From Auanema rhodensis (taxonomy: Eukaryota > Nematoda > Chromadorea > Rhabditida > Rhabditidae): 64,000 bases of DNA. The stretch is from NCBI GenBank assembly GCA_964057225.1, contig OZ059896.1, positions 4,588,001-4,652,000 of the forward strand, written 5' to 3'. The position numbers and the translations under genes were made by a program. Positions 11,223 through 23,502 of this stretch are shown here, one piece after another. Position 1 is the first letter of the stretch. The number at the start of each line of letters is the position of its first letter. The notes under the pieces were generated by a model. That model did not search any database, was not told the DNA's origin, and saw only the letters and a list, made by a program, of their open reading frames with translations.

Positions 11223-14200
11223 TATCCTCGATTTTCACCCTGAAGAATTAATTTTTTCGTTGAATAACATTGTCCATCGTTTTTGCCTTAAAAAAAGGAA
11301 TCTAAAAACATCTACTTTTTGCTAAATTATTTTGAAATTTTTCGAAAAAATTTTTGTCAAAATGTTTTTGGAAGCAATTTTGAGTGTACATGGAAACTCA
11401 ACATACACTAATGCATCATTTTTCAAACGATCATAACTAATTTTTGTATTAAGCTTTCCTCAATGTAATATAGTGCATTCGATGCGGTTTTTTAAGCTGC
11501 GTCGATCTGTGTTATCAGATTTGCGCTAGCTTAAAAATGCACCGAGATATCAACTGATATAAGTTCACACTTATATCCTCGATTTTCACCCTGAAGAATT
11601 AATTTTTTCGTTGAATAACATTGTCCATCGTTTTTGCCTTAAAAAAAGGAATCTAAAAACATCTACTTTTTGCTAAATTATTTTGAAATTTTTCGAAAAA
11701 ATTTTTGTCAAAATGTTTTTGGAAGCAATTTTGAGTGTACATGGAAACTCAACATACACTAATGCATCATTTTTCAAACGATCATAACTAATTTTTGTGA
11801 TGAGCGTTTCTCCATGTAGTATAATGCATTCGATGCGGACTTTTAAGCTGCGTCGATCTATGTTATCAGATTTGCGCTAGCTTAAAAATGCACCGAGATA
11901 TCAACTGATATAAGTTCACACTTATATCCTCGATTTTCACCCTGAAGAATTAATTTTTTCGTTGAATAACATTGTCCATCGTTTTTGCCTCGAAAAAAGG
12001 AATCTAAAAACATCTACTTTTTGCTAAATTATTTTGAAATTTTTCGAAAAAATTTTTGTCAAAATGTTTTTGGAAGCAATTTTGAGTGTACATGGAAACT
12101 CAACATACACTAATGCATCATTTTTCAAACGATCATAACTAATTTTTGTATTAAGCTTTCCTCAATGTAATATAGTGCATTCGATGCGGATTTTTAAGCT
12201 GCGTCGATCTGTGTTATCAGATTTGCGCTAGCTTAAAAATGCACCGAGATATCAACTGATATAAGTTCACACTTATATCCTCGATTTTCACCCTGAAGAA
12301 TTAATTTTTTCGTTGAATAACATTGTCCATCGTTTTTGCCTTAAAAAAAGGAATCTAAAAACATCTACTTTTTGCTAAATTATTTTGAAATTTTTCGAAA
12401 AAATTTTTGTCAAAATGTTTTTGGAAGCAATTTTGAGTGTACATGGAAACTCAACATACACTAATGCATCATTTTTCAAACGATCATAACTAATTTTTGT
12501 ATTAAGCTTTCCTCAATGTAATATAGTGCATTCGATGCGGATTTTTAAGCTGCGTCGATCTGTGTTATCAGATTTGCGCTAGCTTAAAAATGCACCTAGA
12601 TATCATCTGATATAAGTTCACACTTGTATCCTCGATTTTCACCCTGAAGAATTAATTTTTTCGTTGAATAACATTGTCCATCGTTTTTGCCTTGAAAAAA
12701 AGAATCTAAAAACATCTACTTTTTGCTAAATTATTTTGAAATTTTTCGAAAAAATTTTTGTCAAAATGTTTTTGGAAGCAATGTTGAGTGTACATGGAAA
12801 CTCAACATACACTAATGCATCATTTTTCAAACGATCATAACTAATTTTTGTGATGAGCGTTTCTCCATGTAGTATAATGCATTCGATGCGGACTTTTAAG
12901 CTGCGTCGATCTATGTTATCAGATTTGCGCTAGCTTAAAAATGCACCGAGATATCAACTGATATAAGTTCACACTTATATCCTCGATTTTCACCCTGAAG
13001 AATTAATTTTTTCGTTGAATAACATTGTCCATCGTTTTTGCCTCGAAAAAAGGAATCTAAAAACATCTACTTTTTGCTAAATTATTTTGAAATTTTTCGA
13101 AAAAATTTTTGTCAAAATGTTTTTGGAAGCAATTTTGAGTGTACATGGAAACTCAACATACACTAATGCATCATTTTTCAAACGATCATAACTAATTTTT
13201 GTATTAAGCTTTCCTCAATGTAATATAGTGCATTCGATGCGGTTTTTTAAGCTGCGTCGATCTGTGTTATCAGATTTGCGCTAGCTTAAAAATGCACCGA
13301 GATATCAACTGATATAAGTTCACACTTATATCCTCGATTTTCACCCTGAAGAATTAATTTTTTCGTTGAATAACATTGTCCATCGTTTTTGCCTTAAAAA
13401 AAGGAATCTAAAAACATCTACTTTTTGCTAAATTATTTTGAAATTTTTCGAAAAAATTTTTGTCAAAATGTTTTTGGAAGCAATTTTGAGTGTACATGGA
13501 AACTCAACATACACTAATGCATCATTTTTCAAACGATCATAACTAATTTTTGTATTAAGCTTTCCTCAATGTAATATAGTGCATTCGATGCGGTTTTTTA
13601 AGCTGCGTCGATCTGTGTTATCAGATTTGCGCTAGCTTAAAAATGCACCGAGATATCAACTGATATAAGTTCACACTTATATCCTCGATTTTCACCCTGA
13701 AGAATTAATTTTTTCGTTGAATAACATTGTCCATCGTTTTTGCCTTAAAAAAAGGAATCTAAAAACATCTACTTTTTGCTAAATTATTTTGAAATTTTTC
13801 GAAAAAATTTTTGTCAAAATGTTTTTGGAAGCAATTTTGAGTGTACATGGAAACTCAACATACACTAATGCATCATTTTTCAAACGATCATAACTAATTT
13901 TTGTGATGAGCGTTTCTCCATGTAGTATAATGCATTCGATGCGGACTTTTAAGCTGCGTCGATCTATGTTATCAGATTTGCGCTAGCTTAAAAATGCACC
14001 GAGATATCAACTGATATAAGTTCACACTTATATCCTCGATTTTCACCCTGAAGAATTAATTTTTTCGTTGAATAACATTGTCCATCGTTTTTGCCTCGAA
14101 AAAAGGAATCTAAAAACATCTACTTTTTGCTAAATTATTTTGAAATTTTTCGAAAAAATTTTTGTCAAAATGTTTTTGGAAGCAATTTTGAGTGTACATG

Positions 14201-14732
14201 GAAACTCAACATACACTAATGCATCATTTTTCAAACGATCATAACTAATTTTTGTGATGAGCGTTTCTCCATGTAGTATGGTGCATTCGATGCGGACTTT
14301 TAAGCAGCGTCGATCTATGTTATCAGATTTGCGCTAGCTTAAAAATGCACCGAGATATCAACTGATATAAGTTCACACTTATATCCTCGATTTTCACCCT
14401 GAAGAATTAATTTTTTCGTTGAATAACATTGTCCATCGTTTTTGCCTCAAAAAAAGGAATCTAAAAACATCTACTTTTTGCTAAATTATTTTGAAATTTT
14501 TCGAAAAAATTTTTGTCAAAATGTTTTTGGAAGCAATTTTGAGTGTACATGGAAACTCAACATACACTAATGCATCATTTTTCAAACGATCATAACTAAT
14601 TTTTGTATTAAGCTTTCCTCAATGTAATATAGTGCATTCGATGCGGATTTTTAAGCTGCGTCGATCTGTGTTATCAGATTTGCGCTAGCTTAAAAATGCA
14701 CCTAGATATCATCTGATATAAGTTCACACTTG
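10521..14732 (+). repeat. Hexamer HOR, two tandem copies of 2106 bp
   Basis: The CTTGTATCC mark recurs at 10520, 12626 and 14732, exactly 2106 bp (six monomers) apart. Between marks the order of monomer types is the same, with CTCGAAAAAAGG, then two TTAAAAAAAGG monomers, then CTCGAAAAAAGG. The fifth monomer differs between copies: ATTAAGCTTTCCTC near 12150 against GATGAGCG with GTATGGTGC near 14280. This register overlaps the pentamer to its left, so the hexamer looks like a pentamer with one extra monomer. Confidence 0.82.
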
Positions 14733-15640
14733 TATCCTCGATTTTCACCCTGAAGAATTAATTTTTTCGTTGAATAACATTGTCCATCGTTTTTGCCTTG
14801 AAAAAAGGAATCTAAAAACATCTACTTTTTGCTAAATTATTTTGAAATTTTTCGAAAAAATTTTTGTCAAAATGTTTTTGGAAGCAATGTTGGTGTACAT
14901 GGAAACTCAACATACACTAATGCATCATTTTTCAAACGATCATAACTAATTTTTGTGATGAGCGTTTCTCCATGTAGTATAATGCATTCGATGCGGACTT
15001 TTAAGCTGCGTCGATCTATGTTATCAGATTTGCGCTAGCTTAAAAATGCACCGAGATATCAACTGATATAAGTTCACACTTATATCCTCGATTTTCACCC
15101 TGAAGAATTAATTTTTTCGTTGAATAACATTGTCCATCGTTTTTGCCTCGAAAAAAGGAATCTAAAAACATCTACTTTTTGCTAAATTATTTTGAAATTT
15201 TTCGAAAAAATTTTTGTCAAAATGTTTTTGGAAGCAATTTTGAGTGTACATGGAAACTCAACATACACTAATGCATCATTTTTCAAACGATCATAACTAA
15301 TTTTTGTGATGAGCGTTTCTTCATGTAGTATGGTGCATTTGATGCGGACTTTTAAGCTGCGTCGATCTATGTTATCAGATTTGCGCTAGCTTAAAAATGC
15401 ACCGAGATATCAACTGATATAAGTTCACACTTATATCCTCGATTTTCACCCTGAAGAATTAATTTTTTCGTTGAATAACATTGTCCATCGTTTTTGCCTC
15501 AAAAAAAGGAATCTAAAAACATCTACTTTTTGCGAAATTATTTTGAAATTTTTCGAAAAAATTTTGTCAAAATGTTTTTGGAAGCAATGTTGAGTGTACA
15601 TGGAAACTCAACATACACTAATGCATCATTTTTCAAACGA
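12276..15640 (+). repeat. Block duplication, left copy (offset 4911 bp)
   Basis: This block matches the one at about 17187-20552 monomer for monomer. Shared marks include CTTGTATCC (12626 and 17537), GTATGGTGCATTCG (14280 and 19191) and GGTGCATTTGATG (15332 and 20244, offset 4912 because of the one-base deletion between). The offset is 14 monomers. The right limit is where this copy has GATGAGCG and the other has ATTAAGCTTTGCTT. Confidence 0.8.
14733..15082 (+). repeat. Long-form monomer with a one-base deletion
   Basis: This copy has the five-T, GCTAAA left half of a 351-bp monomer but is only 350 bp, because TTGAGTGTAC reads TTGGTGTAC near 14890. The deletion removes an A from the arm of the mid-monomer dyad. 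The corresponding duplicate monomer near 19800 has the intact sequence, so the deletion postdates the block duplication. Confidence 0.8.
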
Positions 15641-17186
15641 TCATAACTAATTTTTGTGATGAGCGTTTCTCCATGTAGTATAATGCATTCGATGCGGATT
15701 TTTAAGCTGCGTCGATCTGTGTTATCAGATTTGCGCTAGCTTAAAAATGCACCGAGATATCAACTGATATAAGTTCACACTTATATCCTCGATTTTCACC
15801 CTGAAGAATTAATTTTTTCGTTGAATAACATTGTCCATCGTTTTTGCCTTGAAAAAAGGAATCTAAAAACATCTACTTTTTGCTAAATTATTTTGAAATT
15901 TTTCGAAAAAATTTTTGTCAAAATGTTTTTGGAAGCAATTTTGAGTGTACATGGAAACTCAACATACACTAATGCATCATTTTTCAAACGATCATAACTA
16001 ATTTTTGTATTAAGCTTTGCTTAATGTAGTATAGTGCATTTGATGCGGACTTTTAAGCTGCGTCGATCTGTGTTATCAGATGTGCGCTAGCTTAAAAATG
16101 CACCTAGATATCATCTGATATAAGTTCACACTTGTATCCTCGATTTTCACCCTGAAGAATTAATTTTTTCGTTGAATAACATTGTCCATCGTTTTTGCCT
16201 CAAAAAAAGGAATCTAAAAACATCTACTTTTTGCGAAATTATTTTGAAATTTTTCGAAAAAATTTTGTCAAAATGTTTTTGGAAGCAATGTTGAGTGTAC
16301 ATGGAAACTCAACATACACTAATGCATCATTTTTCAAACGATCATAACTAATTTTTGTGATGAGCGTTTCTCCATGTAGTATAATGCATTCGATGCGGAT
16401 TTTTAAGCTGCGTCGATCTGTGTTATCAGATTTGCGCTAGCTTAAAAATGCACCGAGATATCAACTGATATAAGTTCACACTTATATCCTCGATTTTCAC
16501 CCTGAAGAATTAATTTTTTCGTTGAATAACATTGTCCATCGTTTTTGCCTTGAAAAAAGGAATCTAAAAACATCTACTTTTTGCTAAATTATTTTGAAAT
16601 TTTTCGAAAAAATTTTTGTCAAAATGTTTTTGGAAGCAATTTTGAGTGTACATGGAAACTCAACATACACTAATGCATCATTTTTCAAACGATCATAACT
16701 AATTTTTGTATTAAGCTTTGCTTAATGTAGTATAGTGCATTTGATGCGGACTTTTAAGCTGCGTCGATCTGTGTTATCAGATGTGCGCTAGCTTAAAAAT
16801 GCACCGAGATATCAACTGATATAAGTTCACACTTATATCCTCGATTTTCACCCTGAAGAATTAATTTTTTCGTTGAATAACATTGTCCATCGTTTTTGCC
16901 TTGAAAGAAGGAATCTAAAAACATCTACTTTTTGCTAAATTATTTTGAAATTTTTCGAAAAAATTTTTGTCAAAATGTTTTTGGAAGCAATTTTGAGTGT
17001 ACATGGAAACTCAACATACACTAATGCATCATTTTTCAAACGATCATAACTAATTTTTGTATTAAGCTTTCCTCAATGTAATATAGTGCATTCGATGCGG
17101 TTTTTTAAGCTGCGTCGATCTGTGTTATCAGATTTGCGCTAGCTTAAAAATGCACCGAGATATCAACTGATATAAGTTCACACTTA

Positions 17187-20100
17187 TATCCTCGATTTTC
17201 ACCCTGAAGAATTAATTTTTTCGTTGAATAACATTGTCCATCGTTTTTGCCTTAAAAAAAGGAATCTAAAAACATCTACTTTTTGCTAAATTATTTTGAA
17301 ATTTTTCGAAAAAATTTTTGTCAAAATGTTTTTGGAAGCAATTTTGAGTGTACATGGAAACTCAACATACACTAATGCATCATTTTTCAAACGATCATAA
17401 CTAATTTTTGTATTAAGCTTTCCTCAATGTAATATAGTGCATTCCATGCGGATTTTTAAGCTGCGTCGATCTGTGTTATCAGATTTGCGCTAGCTTAAAA
17501 ATGCACCTAGATATCATCTGATATAAGTTCACACTTGTATCCTCGATTTTCACCCTGAAGAATTAATTTTTTCGTTGAATAACATTGTCCATCGTTTTTG
17601 CCTTGAAAAAAAGAATCTAAAAACATCTACTTTTTGCTAAATTATTTTGAAATTTTTCGAAAAAATTTTTGTCAAAATGTTTTTGGAAGCAATGTTGAGT
17701 GTACATGGAAACTCAACATACACTAATGCATCATTTTTCAAACGATCATAACTAATTTTTGTGATGAGCGTTTCTCCATGTAGTATAATGCATTCGATGC
17801 GGACTTTTAAGCTGCGTCGATCTATGTTATCAGATTTGCGCTAGCTTAAAAATGCACCGAGATATCAACTGATATAAGTTCACACTTATATCCTCGATTT
17901 TCACCCTGAAGAATTAATTTTTTCGTTGAATAACATTGTCCATCGTTTTTGCCTCGAAAAAAGGAATCTAAAAACATCTACTTTTTGCTAAATTATTTTG
18001 AAATTTTTCGAAAAAATTTTTGTCAAAATGTTTTTGGAAGCAATTTTGAGTGTACATGGAAACTCAACATACACTAATGCATCATTTTTCAAACGATCAT
18101 AACTAATTTTTGTATTAAGCTTTCCTCAATGTAATATAGTGCATTCGATGCGGTTTTTTAAGCTGCGTCGATCTGTGTTATCAGATTTGCGCTAGCTTAA
18201 AAATGCACCGAGATATCAACTGATATAAGTTCACACTTATATCCTCGATTTTCACCCTGAAGAATTAATTTTTTCGTTGAATAACATTGTCCATCGTTTT
18301 TGCCTTAAAAAAAGGAATCTAAAAACATCTACTTTTTGCTAAATTATTTTGAAATTTTTCGAAAAAATTTTTGTCAAAATGTTTTTGGAAGCAATTTTGA
18401 GTGTACATGGAAACTCAACATACACTAATGCATCATTTTTCAAACGATCATAACTAATTTTTGTATTAAGCTTTCCTCAATGTAATATAGTGCATTCGAT
18501 GCGGTTTTTTAAGCTGCGTCGATCTGTGTTATCAGATTTGCGCTAGCTTAAAAATGCACCGAGATATCAACTGATATAAGTTCACACTTATATCCTCGAT
18601 TTTCACCCTGAAGAATTAATTTTTTCGTTGAATAACATTGTCCATCGTTTTTGCCTTAAAAAAAGAAATCTAAAAACATCTACTTTTTGCTAAATTATTT
18701 TGAAATTTTTCGAAAAAATTTTTGTCAAAATGTTTTTGGAAGCAATTTTGAGTGTACATGGAAACTCAACATACACTAATGCATCATTTTTCAAACGATC
18801 ATAACTAATTTTTGTGATGAGCGTTTCTCCATGTAGTATAATGCATTCGATGCGGACTTTTAAGCTGCGTCGATCTATGTTATCAGATTTGCGCTAGCTT
18901 AAAAATGCACCGAGATATCAACTGATATAAGTTCACACTTATATCCTCGATTTTCACCCTGAAGAATTAATTTTTTCGTTGAATAACATTGTCCATCGTT
19001 TTTGCCTCGAAAAAAGGAATCTAAAAACATCTACTTTTTGCTAAATTATTTTGAAATTTTTCGAAAAAATTTTTGTCAAAATGTTTTTGGAAGCAATTTT
19101 GAGTGTACATGGAAACTCAACATACACTAATGCATCATTTTTCAAACGATCATAACTAATTTTTGTGATGAGCGTTTCTCCATGTAGTATGGTGCATTCG
19201 ATGCGGACTTTTAAGCTGCGTCGATCTATGTTATCAGATTTGCGCTAGCTTAAAAATGCACCGAGATATCAACTGATATAAGTTCACACTTATATCCTCG
19301 ATTTTCACCCTGAAGAATTAATTTTTTCGTTGAATAACATTGTCCATCGTTTTTGCCTCAAAAAAAGGAATCTAAAAACATCTACTTTTTGCTAAATTAT
19401 TTTGAAATTTTTCGAAAAAATTTTTGTCAAAATGTTTTTGGAAGCAATTTTGAGTGTACATGGAAACTCAACATACACTAATGCATCATTTTTCAAACGA
19501 TCATAACTAATTTTTGTATTAAGCTTTCCTCAATGTAATATAGTGCATTCGATGCGGATTTTTAAGCTGCGTCGATCTGTGTTATCAGATTTGCGCTAGC
19601 TTAAAAATGCACCTAGATATCATCTGATATAAGTTCACACTTGTATCCTCGATTTTCACCCTGAAGAATTAATTTTTTCGTTGAATAACATTGTCCATCG
19701 TTTTTGCCTTGAAAAAAGGAATCTAAAAACATCTACTTTTTGCTAAATTATTTTGAAATTTTTCGAAAAAATTTTTGTCAAAATGTTTTTGGAAGCAATG
19801 TTGAGTGTACATGGAAACTCAACATACACTAATGCATCATTTTTCAAACGATCATAACTAATTTTTGTGATGAGCGTTTCTCCATGTAGTATAATGCATT
19901 CGATGCGGACTTTTAAGCTGCGTCGATCTATGTTATCAGATTTGCGCTAGCTTAAAAATGCACCGAGATATCAACTGATATAAGTTCACACTTATATCCT
20001 CGATTTTCACCCTGAAGAATTAATTTTTTCGTTGAATAACATTGTCCATCGTTTTTGCCTCGAAAAAAGGAATCTAAAAACATCTACTTTTTGCTAAATT

Positions 20101-20552
20101 ATTTTGAAATTTTTCGAAAAAATTTTTGTCAAAATGTTTTTGGAAGCAATTTTGAGTGTACATGGAAACTCAACATACACTAATGCATCATTTTTCAAAC
20201 GATCATAACTAATTTTTGTGATGAGCGTTTCTCCATGTAGTATGGTGCATTTGATGCGGACTTTTAAGCTGCGTCGATCTATGTTATCAGATTTGCGCTA
20301 GCTTAAAAATGCACCGAGATATCAACTGATATAAGTTCACACTTATATCCTCGATTTTCACCCTGAAGAATTAATTTTTTCGTTGAATAACATTGTCCAT
20401 CGTTTTTGCCTCAAAAAAAGGAATCTAAAAACATCTACTTTTTGCGAAATTATTTTGAAATTTTTCGAAAAAATTTTGTCAAAATGTTTTTGGAAGCAAT
20501 GTTGAGTGTACATGGAAACTCAACATACACTAATGCATCATTTTTCAAACGA
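17187..20552 (+). repeat. Block duplication, right copy (offset 4911 bp)
   Basis: This is the partner of the block at about 12276-15640. It contains the hexamer-type unit between the CTTGTATCC marks at 17537 and 19643, again 2106 bp. Small private changes, such as GCATTCCATGC near 17450 and AAAGAAATC near 18665, separate it from the left copy. Confidence 0.8.
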
Positions 20553-22400
20553 TCATAACTAATTTTTGTATTAAGCTTTGCTTAATGTAGTATAGTGCAT
20601 TTGATGCGGACTTTTAAGCTGCGTCGATCTGTGTTATCAGATGTGCGCTAGCTTCAAAATGCACCGAGATATCAACTGATATAAGTTCACACTTATATCC
20701 TCGATTTTCACCCTGAAGAATTAATTTTTTCGTTGAATAACATTGTCCATCGTTTTTGCCTTGAAAAAAGGAATCTAAAAACATCTACTTTTTGCTAAAT
20801 TATTTTGAAATTTTTCGAAAAAATTTTTGTCAAAATGTTTTTGGAAGCAATTTTGAGTGTACATGGAAACTCAACATACACTAATGCATCATTTTTCAAA
20901 CGATCATAACTAATTTTTGTGATGAGCGTTTCTCCATGTAGTATAATGCATTCGATGCGGATTTTTAAGCTGCGTCGATCTGTGTTATCAGATGTGCGCT
21001 AGCTTAAAAATGCACCGAGATATCAACTGATATAAGTTCACACTTATATCCTCGATTTTCACCCTGAAGAATTAATTTTTTCGTTGAATAACATTGTCCA
21101 TCGTTTTTGCCTTGAAAGAAGGAATCTAAAAACATCTACTTTTTGCTAAATTATTTTGAAATTTTTCGAAAAAATTTTTGTCAAAATGTTTTTGGAAGCA
21201 ATTTTGAGTGTACATGGAAACTCAACATACACTAATGCATCATTTTTCAAACGATCATAACTAATTTTTGTGATGAGCGTTTCTCCATGTAGTATAATGC
21301 ATTTGATGCGGACTTTTAAGCTGCGTCGATCTGTGTTATCAGATGTGCGCTAGCTTCAAAATGCACCGAGATATCAACTGATATAAGTTCACACTTATAT
21401 CCTCGATTTTCACCCTGAAGAATTAATTTTTTCGTTGAATAACATTGTCCATCGTTTTTGCCTTGAAAGAAGGAATCTAAAAACATCTACTTTTTGCTAA
21501 ATTATTTTGAAATTTTTCGAAAAAATTTTTGTCAAAATGTTTTTGGAAGCAATTTTGAGTGTACATGGAAACTCAACATACACTAATGCATCATTTTTCA
21601 AACGATCATAACTAATTTTTGTGATGAGCGTTTCTCCATGTAGTATAATGCATTCGATGCGGATTTTTAAGCTGCGTCGATCTGTGTTATCAGATGTGCG
21701 CTAGCTTAAAAATGCACCGAGATATCAACTGATATAAGTTCACACTTATATCCTCGATTTTCACCCTGAAGAATTAATTTTTTCGTTGAATAACATTGTC
21801 CATCGTTTTTGCCTTGAAAGAAGGAATCTAAAAACATCTACTTTTTGCTAAATTATTTTGAAATTTTTCGAAAAAATTTTTGTCAAAATGTTTTTGGAAG
21901 CAATTTTGAGTGTACATGGAAACTCAACATACACTAATGCATCATTTTTCAAACGATCATAACTAATTTTTGTATTAAGCTTTGCTTAATGTAGTATAGT
22001 GCATTTGATGCGGACTTTTAAGCTGCGTCGATCTGTGTTATCAGATGTGCGCTAGCTTCAAAATGCACCGAGATATCAACTGATATAAGTTCACACTTAT
22101 ATCCTCGATTTTCACCCTGAAGAATTAATTTTTTCGTTGAATAACATTGTCCATCGTTTTTGCCTTGAAAGAAGGAATCTAAAAACATCTACTTTTTGCT
22201 AAATTATTTTGAAATTTTTCGAAAAAATTTTTGTCAAAATGTTTTTGGAAGCAATTTTGAGTGTACATGGAAACTCAACATACACTAATGCATCATTTTT
22301 CAAACGATCATAACTAATTTTTGTATTAAGCTTTCCTCAATGTAGTATAATGCATTCGATGCGGATTTTTAAGCTGCGTCGATCTATGTTATCAGATTTG
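20340..22400 (+). repeat. Dimer-type HOR, 702-bp period
   Basis: Successive monomers here carry CAGATGTGCGC and alternate between GCTTCAAAATG (20651, 21353, 22055) and GCTTAAAAATG (near 21003 and 21704). The GCTTCAAAATG marks are exactly 702 bp apart. ATTAAGCTTTGCTT and GCATTTGATG also recur in this block. Limits are approximate. Confidence 0.75.
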
Positions 22401-23502
22401 CGCTAGCTTAAAAATGCACCGAGATATCAACTGATATAAGTTCACACTTATATCCTCGATTTTCACCCTGAAGAATTAATTTTTTCGTTGAATAACATTG
22501 TCCATCGTTTTTGCCTCAAAAAAAGGAATCTAAAAACATCTACTTTTTGCGAAATTATTTTGAAATTTTTCGAAAAAATTTTGTCAAAATGTTTTTGGAA
22601 GCAATGTTGAGTGTACATGGAAACTCAACATACACTAATGCATCATTTTTCAAACGATCATAACTAATTTTTGTGATGAGCGTTTCTCCATGTAGTATAA
22701 TGCATTCGATGCGGATTTTTAAGCTGCGTCGATCTATGTTATCAGATTTGCGCTAGCTTAAAAATGCACCGAGATATCAACTGATATAAGTTCACACTTA
22801 TATCCTCGATTTTCACCCTGAAGAATTAATTTTTTCGTTGAATAACATTGTCCATCGTTTTTGCCTCGAAAAAAGGAATCTAAAAACATCTACTTTTTGC
22901 TAAATTATTTTGAAATTTTTCGAAAAAATTTTTGTCAAAATGTTTTTGGAAGCAATTTTGAGTGTACATGGAAACTCAACATACACTAATGCATCATTTT
23001 TCAAACGATCATAACTAATTTTTGTGATGAGCGTTTCTCCATGTAGTATGGTGCATTCGATGCGGACTTTTAAGCTGCGTCGATCTATGTTATCAGATTT
23101 GCGCTAGCTTAAAAATGCACCGAGATATCAACTGATGTAAGTTCACACTTATATCCTCGATTTTCACCCTGAAGAATTAATTTTTTCGTTGAATAACATT
23201 GTCCATCGTTTTTGCCTCAAAAAAAGGAATCTAAAAACATCTACTTTTTGCTAAATTATTTTGAAATTTTTCGAAAAAATTTTTGTCAAAATGTTTTTGG
23301 AAGCAATTTTGAGTGTACATGGAAACTCAACATACACTAATGCATCATTTTTCAAACGATCATAACTAATTTTTGTATTAAGCTTTCCTCAATGTAATAT
23401 AGTGCATTCGATGCGGATTTTTAAGCTGCGTCGATCTGTGTTATCAGATTTGCGCTAGCTTAAAAATGCACCGAGATATTAACTGATATAAGTTCACACT
23501 TA

